DNA from: Streptomyces pyxinicus
GTDB lineage: Bacteria > Actinomycetota > Actinomycetes > Streptomycetales > Streptomycetaceae
NCBI RefSeq assembly: GCF_024753135.1
Contig: NZ_JANUGP010000004.1
Location: 124,001 to 188,000, forward strand
Direction: 5' to 3'
Length of the DNA stretch: 64,000 bases
The notes beneath the pieces are model-generated. The model made no database searches. It was not told where the DNA came from and worked only from the letters and a program-made list of their open reading frames with translations. Made by a program: the position numbers and the translations under genes. Of this stretch, positions 44,621 through 52,220 are shown piece after piece. The first letter of the stretch is position 1. The number at the start of each line of letters is the position of its first letter.

Positions 44621-44657
44621 TTCCCGGACTATTTCACTGCGTTTCGGAGCGTGTCAA
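44621..44657 (-). promoter_or_regulatory. Leftward early promoter
   Basis: On the minus strand: perfect -35 TTGACA (44652-44657), 18-bp spacer, -10-like AATAGT (44628-44633). Expected start near 44621. A copy of the 16-bp motif lies just downstream (44598-44613) in opposite orientation, suited to block elongation or initiation. Confidence 0.7.
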
Positions 44658-44737
44658 GCGGGCAACCGTGTGAGTTGCTTTAAAACCTACCGAAGCCTGT
44701 GTATGCGACATGTAAGCCTGTGACCTGGGCAGACATG

Positions 44738-44766
44738 CAAAAGACCCCCTCCGAAGAAGGGGGTCT
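44738..44766 (-). terminator. Rho-independent terminator of the putative repressor gene
   Basis: Leftward hairpin with stem AGACCCCCT / AGGGGGTCT (44742-44750 with 44758-44766), then TTTTGC. It ends the transcript of the 44789-45250 gene just before the early promoter. Confidence 0.85.
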
Positions 44767-44788
44767 GCACATGAGAAAAAGGTAAGCG

Positions 44789-45250
44789 TCAGTCGCGCTT
44801 GTCAGCGTTGCGGCGAAGGGTCGTCGCCCTCGCGGGTTCGCGGATGATGTCCGTGTCACCCGCCTCGCGCGGCACGTAGAAGAAGCCCTCGACGGTGTCC
44901 GGCTCGTAGTGGACGACCGCGTTCTCCTCCTTCAGCATCCGGTGCCACGACTCCAGGCGCTTGACCTTGTCCTCGTCTATCGACAGGCCGGCACGCTTAC
45001 GGCCCTCCAGGCGCAGCATCATCAGCGGATACAGCGCGCGGTGTTCCTTCTTCACCGCCCAGGGGATCAGTACGTCATCGCGGGCGATGCGGCGCGCCAG
45101 CCCCTTGCGGTAGCGGAAGTTCCCCCACGCAGAGGGCTTCATCTCGATGTTGTACTTCCGCAGGTACTCCGCGCTCATCTCGTCGTAGGTCCACCCCTGC
45201 TCGAACCACCTGATGACCTCGCCCTCGTCCTGGATCTTCTTGGCCGGCAT
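44789..45250 (-). CDS. Putative DNA-binding regulator, candidate immunity repressor
   Basis: A 153-residue basic protein (MPAKKIQDEGEVIRWFEQGW). Residues 10-45 suit a helix-turn-helix (WTYDEMSAEYLRKYNIEMKP, then SAWGNFRYRKGL with basic residues). The middle has ALYPLMMLRLEGRKRAGLSI; the end is basic (ARATTLRRNADKRD). I recall close relatives in Streptomyces phages without a proven role. ATG with GGAGGA upstream. It lies between its own terminator and motif copies at 45274 and 45312, next to the early promoter, the place of a repressor; no binding evidence. Confidence 0.6.
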   Translation of the reverse strand: MPAKKIQDEGEVIRWFEQGWTYDEMSAEYLRKYNIEMKPSAWGNFRYRKGLARRIARDDVLIPWAVKKEHRALYPLMMLRLEGRKRAGLSIDEDKVKRLESWHRMLKEENAVVHYEPDTVEGFFYVPREAGDTDIIREPARATTLRRNADKRD

Positions 45251-45274
45251 CGGCTCCTCCTGCTTTCCGTTGAG

Positions 45275-45290
45275 GTTGTGTAAGTTTGCG
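45275..45290 (+). repeat. Variant motif copy
   Basis: GTTGTGTAAGTTTGCG upstream of the putative repressor gene; lacks final GAC. Confidence 0.45.
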
Positions 45291-45305
45291 AGCCCTCGGC
45301 CCGTC

Positions 45306-45321
45306 GTCGTACTTACACTCC
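45306..45321 (-). repeat. 16-bp phage motif variant
   Basis: GGAGTGTAAGTACGAC in the divergent control region. Confidence 0.55.
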
Positions 45322-45339
45322 CACTACTGAAGTGATCTT

Positions 45340-45355
45340 GTCAACCTTGCACACT
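45340..45355 (-). repeat. 16-bp phage motif variant
   Basis: AGTGTGCAAGGTTGAC in the divergent control region upstream of the Lsr2-like gene. Confidence 0.6.
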
Positions 45356-45397
45356 CGGTAGACTCAGTGTGCAGCCGCGACCCATCAGGAGCAAACG

Positions 45398-45850
45398 ATG
45401 AAGATGACAGTCGAGGTCACCGCCTGCGACCTGGACAAGGAGATGCCCGCCAAGACCTTCTTGATCATGGTCGACGGCGAGACGTACAAGCTGGACCTGT
45501 GCAGCTCGGACGCCCAGCCGATCGTGGAACTGATCGCGGCGGCCAAGAAGAAGGGCATCGAGCCGACGCCGATGGAGGAACTGATCGCGGCGGTCAAGGA
45601 AGAGGGCATCGAGCCGACGCCGGCCAAGCCCGCGCTGTCCGCGCCGCCCACGCAGTTCACTCCCCCGTCGCCGCCCGCCAAGAAGGCCGCGCCCAGAGCG
45701 AAGAAGGCCGCGGCCAGCGCGAAGAAGACTGCGGCCAGCGCGGAGGAGAAGCCGGCACCGAAGAAGCGGGGCGGTCGCCGCCCGAGGATCACGAGCATGG
45801 CGGAGGTCGAGGCTGCCAAGGCCGCCCGCCAGGGCCAGGCACAGGACTGA
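45398..45850 (+). CDS. Lsr2-like phage DNA-binding protein
   Basis: A 150-residue protein, the only gene in the phage region read rightward. The N-terminal strand-turn-strand MKMTVEVTACDLDKEMPAKT and MVDGETYKLDLCSSDAQPIV is similar to the Lsr2 dimerisation domain (DG-x-TYE-IDL). Then two 17-residue repeats, ELIAAAKKKGIEPTPME and ELIAAVKEEGIEPTPAK. Then a Lys/Ala/Pro tail and KKRGGRRPRITS, which looks like an AT-hook. Lsr2 proteins silence AT-rich foreign DNA; phages carry homologues that may affect host silencing or lysogeny. Family match is moderate. Confidence 0.55.
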   Translation: MKMTVEVTACDLDKEMPAKTFLIMVDGETYKLDLCSSDAQPIVELIAAAKKKGIEPTPMEELIAAVKEEGIEPTPAKPALSAPPTQFTPPSPPAKKAAPRAKKAAASAKKTAASAEEKPAPKKRGGRRPRITSMAEVEAAKAARQGQAQD

Positions 45851-45860
45851 GACGACGAGA

Positions 45861-45895
45861 ACGCCCCCACCGACCGCACAGGTCAGTGGGGGCGT
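45861..45895. terminator. Terminator between convergent genes
   Basis: Stem ACGCCCCCAC / GTGGGGGCGT (45861-45870 with 45886-45895), extended by an inner GACC/GGTC pairing. Between the rightward Lsr2-like gene and the leftward holin gene. Confidence 0.8.
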
Positions 45896-45908
45896 CTGTG
45901 TTAACTGG

Positions 45909-46202
45909 TCAGCCCCGGTCGTGGGCCTCGCGGTACTCGTCTACGGCGTCCGAGACCGAGCCGAAGACCTCATCACGGGTGGGCCTTGTCCCGTTCGGCT
46001 GGACGTACACGCCGAGCGTGGTCAGCACCGGGACGACGATGGCCAGGGCCGGTTGGTCTGGGCCGAAGAAGTACACCGCGATGTAGGCCAGCGCGCCGAT
46101 GGTGGCGATGATCGCCTTGGCGTACGGCTTCAGCGCGTTCGGGAGGACGGGCAGGAGCAGGTTCTTCACGGGGGTGTCGTATCTCCTCGCGTGGTCGGTC
46201 AT
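45909..46202 (-). CDS. Holin-like protein
   Basis: A 97-residue protein with two predicted helices (AKAIIATIGALAYIAVYFFG and ALAIVVPVLTTLGVYVQP) and a charged C-terminus (EVFGSVSDAVDEYREAHDRG). It follows the endolysin gene, and the size and topology match actinophage holins. It would form the membrane lesion that frees the amidase. Confidence 0.75.
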   Translation of the reverse strand: MTDHARRYDTPVKNLLLPVLPNALKPYAKAIIATIGALAYIAVYFFGPDQPALAIVVPVLTTLGVYVQPNGTRPTRDEVFGSVSDAVDEYREAHDRG

Positions 46203-46206
46203 GCGA

Positions 46207-47103
46207 TCACGCCTTGACGGTGAAGCCGTGCTTGGCGCCCAGAGCCTTCAGGCTGGACAGGCCGGGGATGCCGTCCGCGTCCGCGCCCGAGTAACCCAGC
46301 TTCTGCTGCAGCTTCTTGTACGCGGCGATCGTGGTCGTACCGAAAGAGCCGTCCGAGGCGTAGGCCGCACTCAGCAGGCCCTCGGCCTTCAGGGCGGCCT
46401 CGACGATCTTCACATCCGCGGCGTGTGTGGCGTGGCCCTGCGCAGCGCTCGGGTCCTTGCGCGCGGCCTCGACCACGTTGGACAGGTCGACGACCGGCTT
46501 GGTCGCCGGGGCCGGCGCCGAGGCACCGCCGGCCAGCTTGATCAGGCGGGCGATGGGGAAGTTGCCGGGGTCACCGTGGTCGTTCTCCGGAACGTGCTGA
46601 TGACCCGCGATCCCGTTGAAGTTCTCCCACTCGGAGAAGCTCATCCGCTGGCCGTTCTTCGAGCCGTAGGAGCTGGGGTAGGCCAGCCACGGCTTCGAGG
46701 TCGACTTCAGCGGGATCGGGTAGGTGGCGGTCAGCCACTTCACGAGCTTGGCCAGGCCGGCGAGCTGGGCGTCGGTGGCGCTGGGCCAGTAGACGCCCGG
46801 CCCGCCCTTGTCGCAGGTGCCGATCAGCTCGATCTGCACGCAGTTCAGGGTGTTGGTCTGCACGCCGCCGGCCGCGTTCACCAGCGCGCGGGCGGACTCG
46901 TTGGCGTAGAAGTGCTGACGGACCCGGCCGTCCGGGTGGACGGTGAAGGTCGGAGCGACACTTCCGCCCGAGTAGCTCGGCCAGGAGCTGCCCTCGGTGG
47001 TATGCAGAACGATGACGTTCGGGTGCGGCATGGTGTCGCCCTCGTACGCCGAGTGGAACCACTGGGTGGTGCGGTCGGCGCCGGGGTAGATGTGCGCGGT
47101 CAA
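46207..47103 (-). CDS. Endolysin: N-acetylmuramoyl-L-alanine amidase with peptidoglycan-binding domain
   Basis: A 298-residue lysin. The amidase_2 core starts NVIVLHTTEGSSWPSYSGGS (zinc His in HTTEG), with GIAGHQHVPENDHGDPG carrying a second zinc His. After an Ala/Pro linker, a PG-binding domain ends the chain: VEAALKAEGLLSAAYASDGS, TIAAYKKLQQKLGYSGADAD, G. It cleaves the sugar-peptide bond of host murein. TTG start with AAGGAG 12 bases upstream; no better start found. No signal peptide, so it depends on the holin. Confidence 0.9.
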   Translation of the reverse strand: MTAHIYPGADRTTQWFHSAYEGDTMPHPNVIVLHTTEGSSWPSYSGGSVAPTFTVHPDGRVRQHFYANESARALVNAAGGVQTNTLNCVQIELIGTCDKGGPGVYWPSATDAQLAGLAKLVKWLTATYPIPLKSTSKPWLAYPSSYGSKNGQRMSFSEWENFNGIAGHQHVPENDHGDPGNFPIARLIKLAGGASAPAPATKPVVDLSNVVEAARKDPSAAQGHATHAADVKIVEAALKAEGLLSAAYASDGSFGTTTIAAYKKLQQKLGYSGADADGIPGLSSLKALGAKHGFTVKA

Positions 47104-47130
47104 GGTGGTGCGTGTCTCCTTCAGGCATGG

Positions 47131-47170
47131 CGAAGGCCCCGCCCCCCGCGGTGGGGAGACAGGGCCTTCG
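47131..47170 (-). terminator. Hairpin before the endolysin gene
   Basis: Stem CGAAGGCCC / GGGCCTTCG (47131-47139 with 47162-47170) with a GC-rich loop that itself can pair. It separates the tail-side gene at 47186 from the lysis genes; no T-run. Confidence 0.5.
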
Positions 47171-47185
47171 GGTGGGTGGGGAAGA

Positions 47186-47542
47186 TCAGGCGGCGCTGGT
47201 GGCCATGTGGTCGTCGAGTCGTTCGGCCACGGCCAGGCGCTCACGGCGCTCGTGGGCGATGTCCGCGCGGAGGGCGGCGATGTCCTCGCTATGCCGTTCC
47301 TGGAGTGCGAGAACGCGGTCGATGCGGTGGGCCACCGCGTCCAGGTCGTCGCGAAGGTTGGTCGAGTGGGTGTTGGCGACCTGGTCCCGCGCCTCGGCCG
47401 CGTGTTCGCGGACTTCGTTCAGGGCGCTGGCTTGGCGGCGCAGTAGCTCGATGACGACGCCCACCAAGGCCACTGCCACCGTGCCGCCGGCCGTCACCGC
47501 GGCAACCTGAACGCTCGGGTCGAGTGCGAGGGACGTGGTCAT
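47186..47542 (-). CDS. Small membrane protein, DUF2746-like
   Basis: A 118-residue protein: N-terminal helix (VTAGGTVAVALVGVVIELLR) then a coiled coil with heptads (DDLDAVAHRIDRVLALQERH, LRADIAHERRERLAVAERLD). This is the layout of DUF2746-type proteins near actinophage lysis genes; a holin or spanin-like part is possible. ATG overlaps the fibre stop (ATGA). Confidence 0.65.
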   Translation of the reverse strand: MTTSLALDPSVQVAAVTAGGTVAVALVGVVIELLRRQASALNEVREHAAEARDQVANTHSTNLRDDLDAVAHRIDRVLALQERHSEDIAALRADIAHERRERLAVAERLDDHMATSAA

Positions 47543-48864
47543 GACGCCTTGGCCTCCAGCGCAACGAGGCGCTCGGACAGTGCCTCGATCTGCGCGGCCT
47601 GGCGCTGCACGACCGGGACCAGGGCGACGCCCAGCAGGTCATAGCGGAGGCCGTCGACCTCGCCGTCCAGGTAGTTCACGAGCCAGGGCAGGCGCCGCTC
47701 GACCTCTTCGGCGATCAGGCCGACCTCGTCCTTGCGGCCCTCCTTGACCGTGCCGTCCTCGCGGACCTGGTCCTTGCGGTCGTAGACGACCGGGCGCAGC
47801 GCCAGGACGTCGCCCGGGTCCACGGCGTAGTCGCGGACGTTCTCCTTGAACTTGATCGAGGACGTGTTGCGGCAGAAGGTGCCGTCGCCCTCGACCCAGA
47901 CCGCGTACCAGGTGCCGGACCCGCTGGCCGAGTTGGCGTGAGGCTTCTTCGAGCCGTTGGCCCAGGCGATCGTGCCGCTCGACTCCACGTACTGGGAGTG
48001 GCTGTGCGAGCTGGGTGCGAACGTGGACGGCTTCGAGGTGATCGAGGACCACGAGTGCGAGTGGCTGGCCGGCGCGAACGTGGACGGCTTACCGGTGATC
48101 GAGTTCCAGTCGTGGGAGTGTGAGCTTGGTGGGTAGGTCGCCGGGGTGCCGGTCACGTCGGACCAAGCGTGCGTATGCGCGCTGGGTGCGAAGGTGGACG
48201 GCTTGTTGGTGATGTCCGTCCACTGGTGGGTGTGCGCGGCCGGGGCGAAGTCGTTCGGCCGGCCCGAGATCGACGCCCAGGTGACGACCGGGGCGAGGTC
48301 GGCCCACGCGGAGCCGGTCCAGTATTCCCAGGCGCCGGTCGACGTGTTCAGACCGAGTCGCCCGATCCGCGGGTTCTCAGGCCGGGTTGCCGTGGTCCAG
48401 CCGCCGACCGTGTTGCCGGTGAAGCGGCGCTCGTCCGTTACGGCCGTGGCGGTGATCGTGGCTGCGCCGATGGCGACCTTGACCTGGGCCAGCGGGAACT
48501 CGTAGACACCTGTGTCCGACTGAGTCAGGGCTGGCGCGTCACCGCCCGGCGAGCCCTTGACGACGGCGAGCGTGATGGTATTCGCGGCGGGGTCCAGGCG
48601 CAGCACGACGCGGTCGATGCGCACGCTCGTCGAGGCCGCGTCGATGGGGAGAATCTCGACGTCCGTCGACTGCACGGCGAAGCCGCGCACCAGGGCGAAG
48701 CCGGGGTTCGCCTTGACCTGCATCCCGGAGCTGTCGCCGACGACGCGGAAGCCGGCGCCTCCGACTTGATCGGCCACGCCCGTGGACTGAAGCTCACGGA
48801 ACAGGTAGGAGAACTGGCCTTCGCTTACGGACTGGTCGTCGAAGGGGTAGGAGGTGATAGCCAC
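47539..48864 (-). CDS. Tail fibre / receptor-binding protein with C-terminal S74 intramolecular chaperone
   Basis: A 441-residue protein. N-terminal part (VAITSYPFDDQSVSEGQFSY) attaches to the tail. In the middle are five imperfect copies of a 20-residue W-(S/T)-x-(I/V)-(T/S)-x-(K/T)P-(S/A)-T(F/Y)-xP-x-SH(S/T)H repeat (about 210-290), which suit a trimeric fibre shaft. The end has SSIKFKENVRDYAVDPGDVL, then DEVGLIAEEVERRLPWLVNY and YDLLGVALVPVVQRQAAQIE, the S74 endosialidase-type chaperone domain, whose Ser/Lys dyad region self-cleaves. GTG start. Confidence 0.88.
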   Translation of the reverse strand: MAITSYPFDDQSVSEGQFSYLFRELQSTGVADQVGGAGFRVVGDSSGMQVKANPGFALVRGFAVQSTDVEILPIDAASTSVRIDRVVLRLDPAANTITLAVVKGSPGGDAPALTQSDTGVYEFPLAQVKVAIGAATITATAVTDERRFTGNTVGGWTTATRPENPRIGRLGLNTSTGAWEYWTGSAWADLAPVVTWASISGRPNDFAPAAHTHQWTDITNKPSTFAPSAHTHAWSDVTGTPATYPPSSHSHDWNSITGKPSTFAPASHSHSWSSITSKPSTFAPSSHSHSQYVESSGTIAWANGSKKPHANSASGSGTWYAVWVEGDGTFCRNTSSIKFKENVRDYAVDPGDVLALRPVVYDRKDQVREDGTVKEGRKDEVGLIAEEVERRLPWLVNYLDGEVDGLRYDLLGVALVPVVQRQAAQIEALSERLVALEAKAS

Positions 48865-48890
48865 TCGGGGGGTCCTTCCTGGGCAAGAGG

Positions 48891-48922
48891 AAGGCCCCCG
48901 AGGTCGTGCACTCGGGGGCCTT
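48891..48922 (-). terminator. Hairpin between tail-protein genes
   Basis: 12-bp perfect stem AAGGCCCCCGAG / CTCGGGGGCCTT (48891-48902 with 48911-48922). Leftward it lies between the 48946 gene and the fibre gene. Confidence 0.65.
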
Positions 48923-48945
48923 GCGAGAGGGGCGGGGCGGCTGGG

Positions 48946-49194
48946 CTACGGGCGCGAGAGGGCGTCGGTCTCGATGTTCTCCGTATGCCGCGCGACCGCG
49001 ACCTTGAAGTCCTCGGGCAGCGCCGCCAGCGCGGCGGCCAGGGCAGCGTCAAGGACGGCCTTGGCGTCCTCCGGGGTGTAGGGCTCGTATGGACTCTGGA
49101 CGAGGTCGGTGGGGATCTGGATCGTCACGAGCGTGCGGATCGGCTTCGAGGTGTCGCCGGACCAGCCGCCGACGTATCCGCCGGTCAGTGCCAC
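48946..49194 (-). CDS. Small tail-region protein, unknown
   Basis: An 82-residue protein, GTG start (VALTGGYVGGWSGDTSKPIR) with helical end (AKAVLDAALAAALAALPEDF). No family recognised; lies between two fibre genes. Confidence 0.6.
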   Translation of the reverse strand: MALTGGYVGGWSGDTSKPIRTLVTIQIPTDLVQSPYEPYTPEDAKAVLDAALAAALAALPEDFKVAVARHTENIETDALSRP

Positions 49195-49233
49195 TCTGGG
49201 GTTCCCTTCTTCATGGTTGTCGCGGGGTGTGCG

Positions 49234-50709
49234 TTAAGCGAGGGCCACCCAGAAGCGGTTGCTCTCGTTGGCGATCCCGCTCAGGGTGGTGGGGGCGGTC
49301 GTCGGCGAGGTGGACAGTCGCCCGTAGCGCCACAGGTTGTTCAGCCCGAACTGGTTGGCCGGCGAGCCGTATGCGTTGTCGACCCCGAGGATCATCGGGC
49401 CGTCACCCGTGGTGGTGTTGTAGTTGAAGCGCCAGGCCACGTAGTAGATGCCGGCGGGCAGAGTCACCGACGCGTCCAGCGTGGCGAACGAGGCGTTGCC
49501 GCCCTTGTCGTGCTGCTCGGCCGGCTCCTTGACGGAGTCGATGTTGGAGGCGACGCCGACGCGGGCCAGGGTGGAGGCGTTGTAGACGGCGGTCCAGCTC
49601 CCGGCGATCAGGCCGCCCGCGTAGCCGCCGAAGTGCCAGACGACCTTCGAGACTGAGATCGACTCCGTCACCTTGACTGCCGCCAGGCGCGGCGTCGTGC
49701 CGCAGTAGATCGGCGTCGAGTCGGCGAGGGCGGGGTCGAACGCCCAAGCCTTCAGGCCCAGGTCCGCGGGGGTGAACTCTGCGGGGATCGCGATGCTCGG
49801 GAGCTGCGCGGCCGTGAGCCGCTTCGCCGAGTCCAGTGTGGCGACACCGGAGGCCGCGCCGCGCGTGCTGACCTTGATGTACGTCGAGCCCAGGTCGGGC
49901 AGGTTGACGTTCGGCACCAGGCTGGACCCGTCCAGCGGAGCAACGCCGTTGGCCGCGCCCTTGTCGGCCGCCGCGATGGCCCCGACGTCTGCCGCTTGGA
50001 GTACGACGTCCGGGCCGGCCTTGCCGTTCACGGTGCCGACGCCGCCCGCGCCGGGGTCACCCTTCGGCCCCTGCGGACCGGCCGCACCGGTCGCGCCGGG
50101 CGCGCCCATGATGTTGCCCTTGACGACCCAGCCCGTCCCGATCACGTAGGTGTAGACGTTGCCGGTGTCGGTCCGCACCGCCATATCACCGGCCGCCGCG
50201 GTGACCTGGGTGGACTCGGTGGCGTTACCGAAGACGTACACCTTGCTGCCTGGTGTGCCCTTGAGGTTGCCGATCGGACTGCCCCAGCCGGACGCACTGC
50301 GCTGCCAGAGGTCGCCCGTGTCGGAGCGGAGAAGCATGTCGCCGGCCTTGGCGTCCGTGCTCGGTGTCGACGCGGTGTTCACGTACCACTTCGCGCCGCC
50401 GATCGGGGTACCGATCTGATACCAGGCCCCCGAGGACTTCTGGAAGTAGGTCAGCGTGCTGTTCGTGACGCCCAGCAGGGTGCGGGTGTCCTCCAGGATG
50501 TAGAGGTCTCCGTCCTTGCCCTGGCTCGCAGTGGGGGCCGCGGTGCCGTGCAGTACCTGGCCGCCGGCCGCGCCGGGAGCACCCGCGGCGCCGGTTGCTC
50601 CTGCGGCGCCCTTGTCGCCCTTCGGTCCCTGTGGACCCTGCGGGCCCTCGGCTCCAGTGGGACCGACGATGCCGGAATCCTCGGGAGCCGGCCATACGGT
50701 CAGTCCCAC
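49234..50709 (-). CDS. Collagen-like tail fibre protein
   Basis: A 491-residue protein. Two stretches of Gly-X-Y repeats, residues about 15-50 (GPTGAEGPQGPQGPKGDKGA) and 210-230 (GAPGATGAAGPQGPKGDPGA), form collagen-like triple helices, usual in actinophage fibres. Between and after them are beta-rich segments; the C-terminal 150 residues (AWAFDPALADSTPIYCGTTP) may bind the receptor. GTG start overlaps the upstream stop (TAAGTG) with GGAGG upstream, and carries a motif copy. Confidence 0.88.
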   Translation of the reverse strand: MGLTVWPAPEDSGIVGPTGAEGPQGPQGPKGDKGAAGATGAAGAPGAAGGQVLHGTAAPTASQGKDGDLYILEDTRTLLGVTNSTLTYFQKSSGAWYQIGTPIGGAKWYVNTASTPSTDAKAGDMLLRSDTGDLWQRSASGWGSPIGNLKGTPGSKVYVFGNATESTQVTAAAGDMAVRTDTGNVYTYVIGTGWVVKGNIMGAPGATGAAGPQGPKGDPGAGGVGTVNGKAGPDVVLQAADVGAIAAADKGAANGVAPLDGSSLVPNVNLPDLGSTYIKVSTRGAASGVATLDSAKRLTAAQLPSIAIPAEFTPADLGLKAWAFDPALADSTPIYCGTTPRLAAVKVTESISVSKVVWHFGGYAGGLIAGSWTAVYNASTLARVGVASNIDSVKEPAEQHDKGGNASFATLDASVTLPAGIYYVAWRFNYNTTTGDGPMILGVDNAYGSPANQFGLNNLWRYGRLSTSPTTAPTTLSGIANESNRFWVALA

Positions 50710-50718
50710 TTACACAAC
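50703..50718 (-). repeat. 16-bp phage motif variant at gene junction
   Basis: GTTGTGTAAGTGGGAC spans the stop of the minor tail gene and the start of the collagen-like fibre gene. Confidence 0.6.
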
Positions 50719-51009
50719 CTCCACTCCGCTGATGTGCAGCGCGCACGTTGAGCCGCTGCCCTGTACCTCGATCTCGTCGCCCGTGGTGAGCACCTGGTTG
50801 ATCTCCAGGGTCAGGACGCCCTGCGGGGCGATGCCGACTCTGGGGAGGACGTCCACCCCGCTGATCTGGACTGTGACCGAGCCGGCCTGGTCACCGGGGT
50901 TGGCGGCGACGACGTTGGTCACGATCGCCGTCGTGGAGTCCGGCACGGTGTAGACGGGAGTCAGCCCGGCGGGGGCGCTGCCCCGGTAGAAGTTGAACGG
51001 GGTGGCCAC
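50710..51009 (-). CDS. Minor tail-region protein
   Basis: A 99-residue beta-rich protein (VATPFNFYRGSAPAGLTPVY; NVVAANPGDQAGSVTVQISG). GTG start overlaps the upstream stop as TAGTG. Likely a small structural or fibre-base protein by position. Confidence 0.6.
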   Translation of the reverse strand: MATPFNFYRGSAPAGLTPVYTVPDSTTAIVTNVVAANPGDQAGSVTVQISGVDVLPRVGIAPQGVLTLEINQVLTTGDEIEVQGSGSTCALHISGVEVV

Positions 51010-52217
51010 TACCAAACTCCCATGATCGCCATGATGTCGTCCGCGCCGCCGCTGGTGGATCGCTCCAGCGAGGAGACACGCTTCTCGGCCCTGGACACAC
51101 GCTTGTGCAGCGCGATGTCCGTGCTGAAGCCGGTCGGGTCACCGAGTGCGGCGCCGACGAGGAAGCCGTCCTTGCTGGCCTTCATGACCAGGCCGGTCAC
51201 GTTGGCCTTCAGCTCCTGGTCGTCAACCACGACCGCGACCCGGTCGCCCAAGCCCCAGTCCCTGCCGAAGACCATCGTCGAGTCCTCCATCGGAACCAGC
51301 TGGAGGTCGACGGCGGTGAAGCCCGAGTCGGCTATCGCCTCGTCGCCGGCCTGCTGAAGCTCGTCCCAGTTGTCGGTGTTGCGCTGGTCGACCCACAGCT
51401 CGATGCGCCGGCCCCAGTCGGATTCGGCCTCCAGAGAGGTCTCGTTGGACACCTCCAGGAGCTGGCGCTTGGTCAGCTCGCCCTGGCCGGCGACGATCGC
51501 TCGCGTCACCCCTGGCGCGGAGATCGCGGCGCGCTGCCCGGACAGGGTGCCGTTCAGCACGTCCAGTCGGATGAAGTCGGACCTGTCTTGCACCTGGTAT
51601 GTCTCGAATACGAGGGCTGTCCCACGCTGTATGACGCGGAAGCCCAGGTCGCCGAGCAGCGCCACCTCGGAGAGCAAGTTGCCCAGCACGGGGAAGCGTG
51701 CGGACTTCACGACCTGGGGCCCGCGGCCGTGGTCGTCGCCCATCGTCAGACGCTGTCTGCGCCGAGGTGCCGGGGCCGCCGGGCCGGCGTTGGCCCGGAC
51801 GAATCCGTGCATGACACTCTCCGCCGCCCCCTGTCGGACGTCGTGCGCGAGCGCCTGTGTTGCACCGTTGGGGTTCGTCGGCTCGGGGAACGCGAGCATG
51901 TCCGACAAGATGACGTTGTCTGAGACGCCCTCGAAGACGACCGAGCCGCCGGGGTCCTCCGGCGTGGATGCCGACTCGAACTTCGTCATCGGCCCGGACA
52001 TCAGGGTGTAGCTCGGGCCGGTGACGATGAGCCCGGAGCCGGGCCGGCGCAGGATGGGGGTCAGCGGATGCTCACTGGCGAGGGTGAGCTTCCAGGAGCC
52101 GACGTTGTTGAAGGCGTCCTGCATCTCGAAGTTCAGCTCCTCGGGCCGGACCAGCCCGACCCGCGTCAGCGTTCTGTCCCGCACTTCGACGGTGAGGTCA
52201 GCAAGTCTCACTATCAC
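51009..52217 (-). CDS. Minor tail protein, Gp37-like (ReqiPepy6 type)
   Basis: A 402-residue protein; GTG start (VIVRLADLTVEVRDRTLTRV) overlaps the distal-tail stop (GTGA) and includes a motif copy. Core resembles the Gp37-like family found after the distal tail protein: LNFEMQDAFNNVGSWKLTLA, EAESDWGRRIELWVDQRNTD, and WGLGDRVAVVVDDQELKANV. It likely forms part of the baseplate hub. C-terminal coiled coil (RVSRAEKRVSSLERS) may link to fibres. Confidence 0.8.
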   Translation of the reverse strand: MIVRLADLTVEVRDRTLTRVGLVRPEELNFEMQDAFNNVGSWKLTLASEHPLTPILRRPGSGLIVTGPSYTLMSGPMTKFESASTPEDPGGSVVFEGVSDNVILSDMLAFPEPTNPNGATQALAHDVRQGAAESVMHGFVRANAGPAAPAPRRRQRLTMGDDHGRGPQVVKSARFPVLGNLLSEVALLGDLGFRVIQRGTALVFETYQVQDRSDFIRLDVLNGTLSGQRAAISAPGVTRAIVAGQGELTKRQLLEVSNETSLEAESDWGRRIELWVDQRNTDNWDELQQAGDEAIADSGFTAVDLQLVPMEDSTMVFGRDWGLGDRVAVVVDDQELKANVTGLVMKASKDGFLVGAALGDPTGFSTDIALHKRVSRAEKRVSSLERSTSGGADDIMAIMGVW

Positions 52218-52220
52218 ACC
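52205..52220 (-). repeat. 16-bp phage motif copy at gene junction
   Basis: GGTGTGATAGTGAGAC spans the distal-tail stop and Gp37-like start. Confidence 0.7.
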
